Positions 5,950 through 7,230 of a stretch of DNA of 7,230 nucleotides are shown here, piece by piece. The stretch comes from Xanthobacteraceae bacterium (GTDB taxonomy: Bacteria > Pseudomonadota > Alphaproteobacteria > Rhizobiales > Xanthobacteraceae), in the NCBI GenBank assembly GCA_030043175.1, contig JASHYD010001369.1:1-7230 (forward strand), written 5' to 3'. Positions within the stretch are counted from its first letter, which is position 1. Each line of letters starts with the position of its first letter. The notes under the pieces are model-generated. The model saw only the letters and a program-made list of their open reading frames with translations, made no database searches and had not been told where the DNA came from. A program made the position numbers and the translations under genes.

Positions 5950-6316
5950 TTCGCGCACACGGCGTCAAGCATATTCGTCCGAGGCTTTTCTCGCTCCAGC
6001 GGCCTGCGGCGCGACCCCACGCGCTCATCACACGCCTCCTTTGTCCATGCTCGTCTCAACTCTGCGCTGGCCGGCGTCCGATCGTGAGCGCGAGTTCGCA
6101 CCGAGACAGGGCTTGACGAGCAAATCCTGGAGGACATGATCGACTGGTCGCCAGCGCTGAGCTCGTGCCGCCGGTTTGAGCATCGAGGCCACGGCCATCA
6201 CCAGTTATCGGGCAGCACGCTAGCCATTGGCAAGTGGCGTTAACCGTCACGCATCTTTATTTGAAATCAGCGTCGAGTACGTGTCAGACCCGCGCCGGGA
6301 TCCGCAGCAACTTGGA
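5950..6316. other. Intergenic DNA without a supported gene
   Basis: No convincing gene on either strand. A short plus frame at 6136-6243 (35 codons) has GGAGG only 2 nt before its ATG and no recognisable content. Upstream codons in that frame (LDEQILEDMIDWS) look protein-like and may be a relic. No RNA gene or repeat was seen. Confidence 0.45.
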
Positions 6317-6318
6317 GA

Positions 6319-6567
6319 GTGTCTGCAAATCGCCTGGAGACGGTCATTTGGCTGATCTATCGCGTCGCCTGTCTGGTTGGGTGGCACAATTGGTGGGACG
6401 CCGGCGAAGCCGACTTGGTGTGCCTCGACTGCGGCCGATCGGACGTTCACCAAATGTGGGTCGGATACCGCGGGCTCGGCCCTTGCTTTATTGGAGCTGC
6501 GCCGACAGGACCAGGAGCGAGTCAAACACTCATCATTCGTTTCAGGCCTCCATACTACCGGCGATAG
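6319..6567 (+). CDS. Doubtful small Trp-rich CxxC protein or gene relic
   Basis: A GTG-started 82-codon frame. Its first half has coding-like third positions and reads VIWLIYRVACLVGWHNWWDA, then a short gap and VCLDCGRSDVHQMW. The H-x-W spacing followed by C-x-x-C-G resembles small zinc-ribbon-like proteins. The second half (after about 6480) loses codon bias and looks random, and the GGAG before the GTG is too close to act as a Shine-Dalgarno. It could be a small real protein, but the 5' part of a decayed gene is more likely. No family name is justified. Confidence 0.22.
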   Translation: MSANRLETVIWLIYRVACLVGWHNWWDAGEADLVCLDCGRSDVHQMWVGYRGLGPCFIGAAPTGPGASQTLIIRFRPPYYRR

Positions 6568-6716
6568 CAACCGGAATCGTAAGCAGCGTGGACGGTCGCA
6601 AAAATGTGAAAGTCAATACCGTGCTTTTCAACCTCGCCCGAAATTATCAACATCAAGTTATCCGCTCATTTTTGCCCCGCGGTAGATCGTGGAGCTGCTT
6701 TGGGTTCGGGGGGTGC

Positions 6717-7230
6717 ATGCCATATCATTTCAATCCATTGGTGCTTTTTGTGAGTTCGCTTGCGGCAGCGCTGTTCGTTTGCCTGAATTTGGATGCGGGT
6801 GAAGCCAGCGAATGTGTTCGAAAGCCAGATCGATCGGTCACTCAGGGCGGCCACTGGCACTCGCGTGTACATGATCGACGATGCTGGTCTTTTGAAACAT
6901 CGAACACGCGGGTCGGTTCGGCTGCTTCGGCCGACCGCGGTCCGGGCCGGAACACGGATTCCCAGCCATCCTGGTTTTCGCGCCTCACTACGGACCTGGC
7001 AAAAGCCTTTTCGAAAAAACAGCAACAAAGCAGCATAGAACAAAGCAGTATTTCGTCATATTCCTCACAATCCTCACAAAATACAGCCGTTGACAACTCA
7101 ATCGTCGTTCTGCGTGCCGGGCCGGGGGCAGATTTTAGTGCAATCGGTCATATACCGGACGGTACCGAATTGGAGATGACCGACTGTAAAGGCGGCTGGT
7201 GTCAGGTGGAGTTCAATAGGATCGCTGGAT
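6717..7230 (+). CDS. Exported protein with Ser/Gln linker and bacterial SH3 domain, 3' end outside window
   Basis: An open frame with no stop runs from ATG 6717 to the window edge (171 codons visible). Residues 8-25 are hydrophobic (LVLFVSSLAAALFVCLNL) and DAGEA then SECV suggests signal cleavage after residue 30. The first mature block holds a pair of cysteines (C33, C56) in ECVRKPD, GGHWHSRVHDRRCW, a pattern I associate with exported bradyrhizobial proteins. Residues 100-123 are a low-complexity Ser/Gln linker. From about 126 the sequence VVLRAGPGADFSAIGHIPDG, then ELEMTDCKGGWCQVEF, is a clear SH3b (SH3_3-type) domain, with the VxLRxGPG start, PxGT-like turn and GGWCxV core; such domains commonly bind cell wall or mediate envelope interactions. 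C157 and C162 may pair. ATG 6717 is chosen for the signal peptide; the Shine-Dalgarno is poor (G-rich GGGGGG nearby), and the n-region lacks a Lys or Arg, so the exact start is less sure. Confidence 0.75.
   Translation, partial: MPYHFNPLVLFVSSLAAALFVCLNLDAGEASECVRKPDRSVTQGGHWHSRVHDRRCWSFETSNTRVGSAASADRGPGRNTDSQPSWFSRLTTDLAKAFSKKQQQSSIEQSSISSYSSQSSQNTAVDNSIVVLRAGPGADFSAIGHIPDGTELEMTDCKGGWCQVEFNRIAG
7024..7079 (+). repeat. Short direct repeats encoding the Ser/Gln linker
   Basis: AACAAAGCAG occurs at 7024-7033 and 7039-7048 (15-bp period), and TCCTCACAA is repeated back to back at 7062-7070 and 7071-7079. Together they encode repeated QSSI and SSQ units. The 15-bp and 9-bp periods preserve the frame, so the linker length can change by slippage. 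Confidence 0.75.

Noticed and set aside
5600..6031. 143-codon version of the six-cysteine protein
   Set aside because: The added N-terminus would bury the signal peptide inside the protein, and the strong Shine-Dalgarno sits before the internal ATG at 5884.
6136..6243. 35-codon plus-strand frame preceded by GGAGG
   Set aside because: The Shine-Dalgarno is only 2 nt from the ATG, and the product has no hydrophobic segment or motif.
6813..6850. TCGAAAGC-containing stretch resembling part of a type III secretion (tts) box
   Set aside because: Only a short core matches, and it lies inside the coding sequence of the SH3-domain protein.

Overview
The window looks like gene-poor accessory DNA from an alphaproteobacterium. 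A Bradyrhizobium-type rhizobium is the best guess, with the stretch perhaps part of a symbiosis or genomic island. This rests on three things: the G+C-rich codon use, the style of the IS66 and IS630 transposases, and a decayed ATP-dependent DNA ligase of a kind I associate with bradyrhizobia. No database search was possible, so the genus is an inference.

Layout. Positions 1-407 hold the front half of an IS630-family transposase gene, broken by two frameshifts and cut off abruptly at an A9 run. An apparently intact single-gene IS66-family element (408-2013, matched 18-bp ends, intact DDE transposase) begins at that cut. The rest of the IS630 gene does not resume on the other side and no target duplication is visible, so the junction was rearranged after insertion. 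Positions 2014-2525 have no recognisable gene. On the minus strand, 2526-2771 encodes an 81-aa exported protein with a clear ribosome binding site and, 83 bp upstream, a perfect CRP/FNR-type palindrome. About 1.8 kb of apparently decayed DNA follows (2872-4629), then a possible 36-aa single-span membrane protein (4630-4740). A DNA ligase pseudogene (4971-5518) has two frameshifts and has lost its catalytic lysine. On the minus strand, 5600-5884 encodes a small exported protein whose mature part has six cysteines, with a strong ribosome binding site and an upstream dyad. The window ends inside an open plus-strand gene (6717 onward) for an exported protein with a Ser/Gln linker and a bacterial SH3 domain.

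Working together. No operon or pathway can be read here. The apparently live content is one transposable element plus three unlinked genes for exported proteins, each in its own transcription unit, among remains of transposase and ligase genes. The points most worth a second look are the six-cysteine protein with its dyad, the CRP-like site in front of the 81-aa protein, the Ser/Gln-SH3 exported protein, and the ligase whose active-site lysine has been replaced. I did not find convincing evidence of a new multi-gene system.
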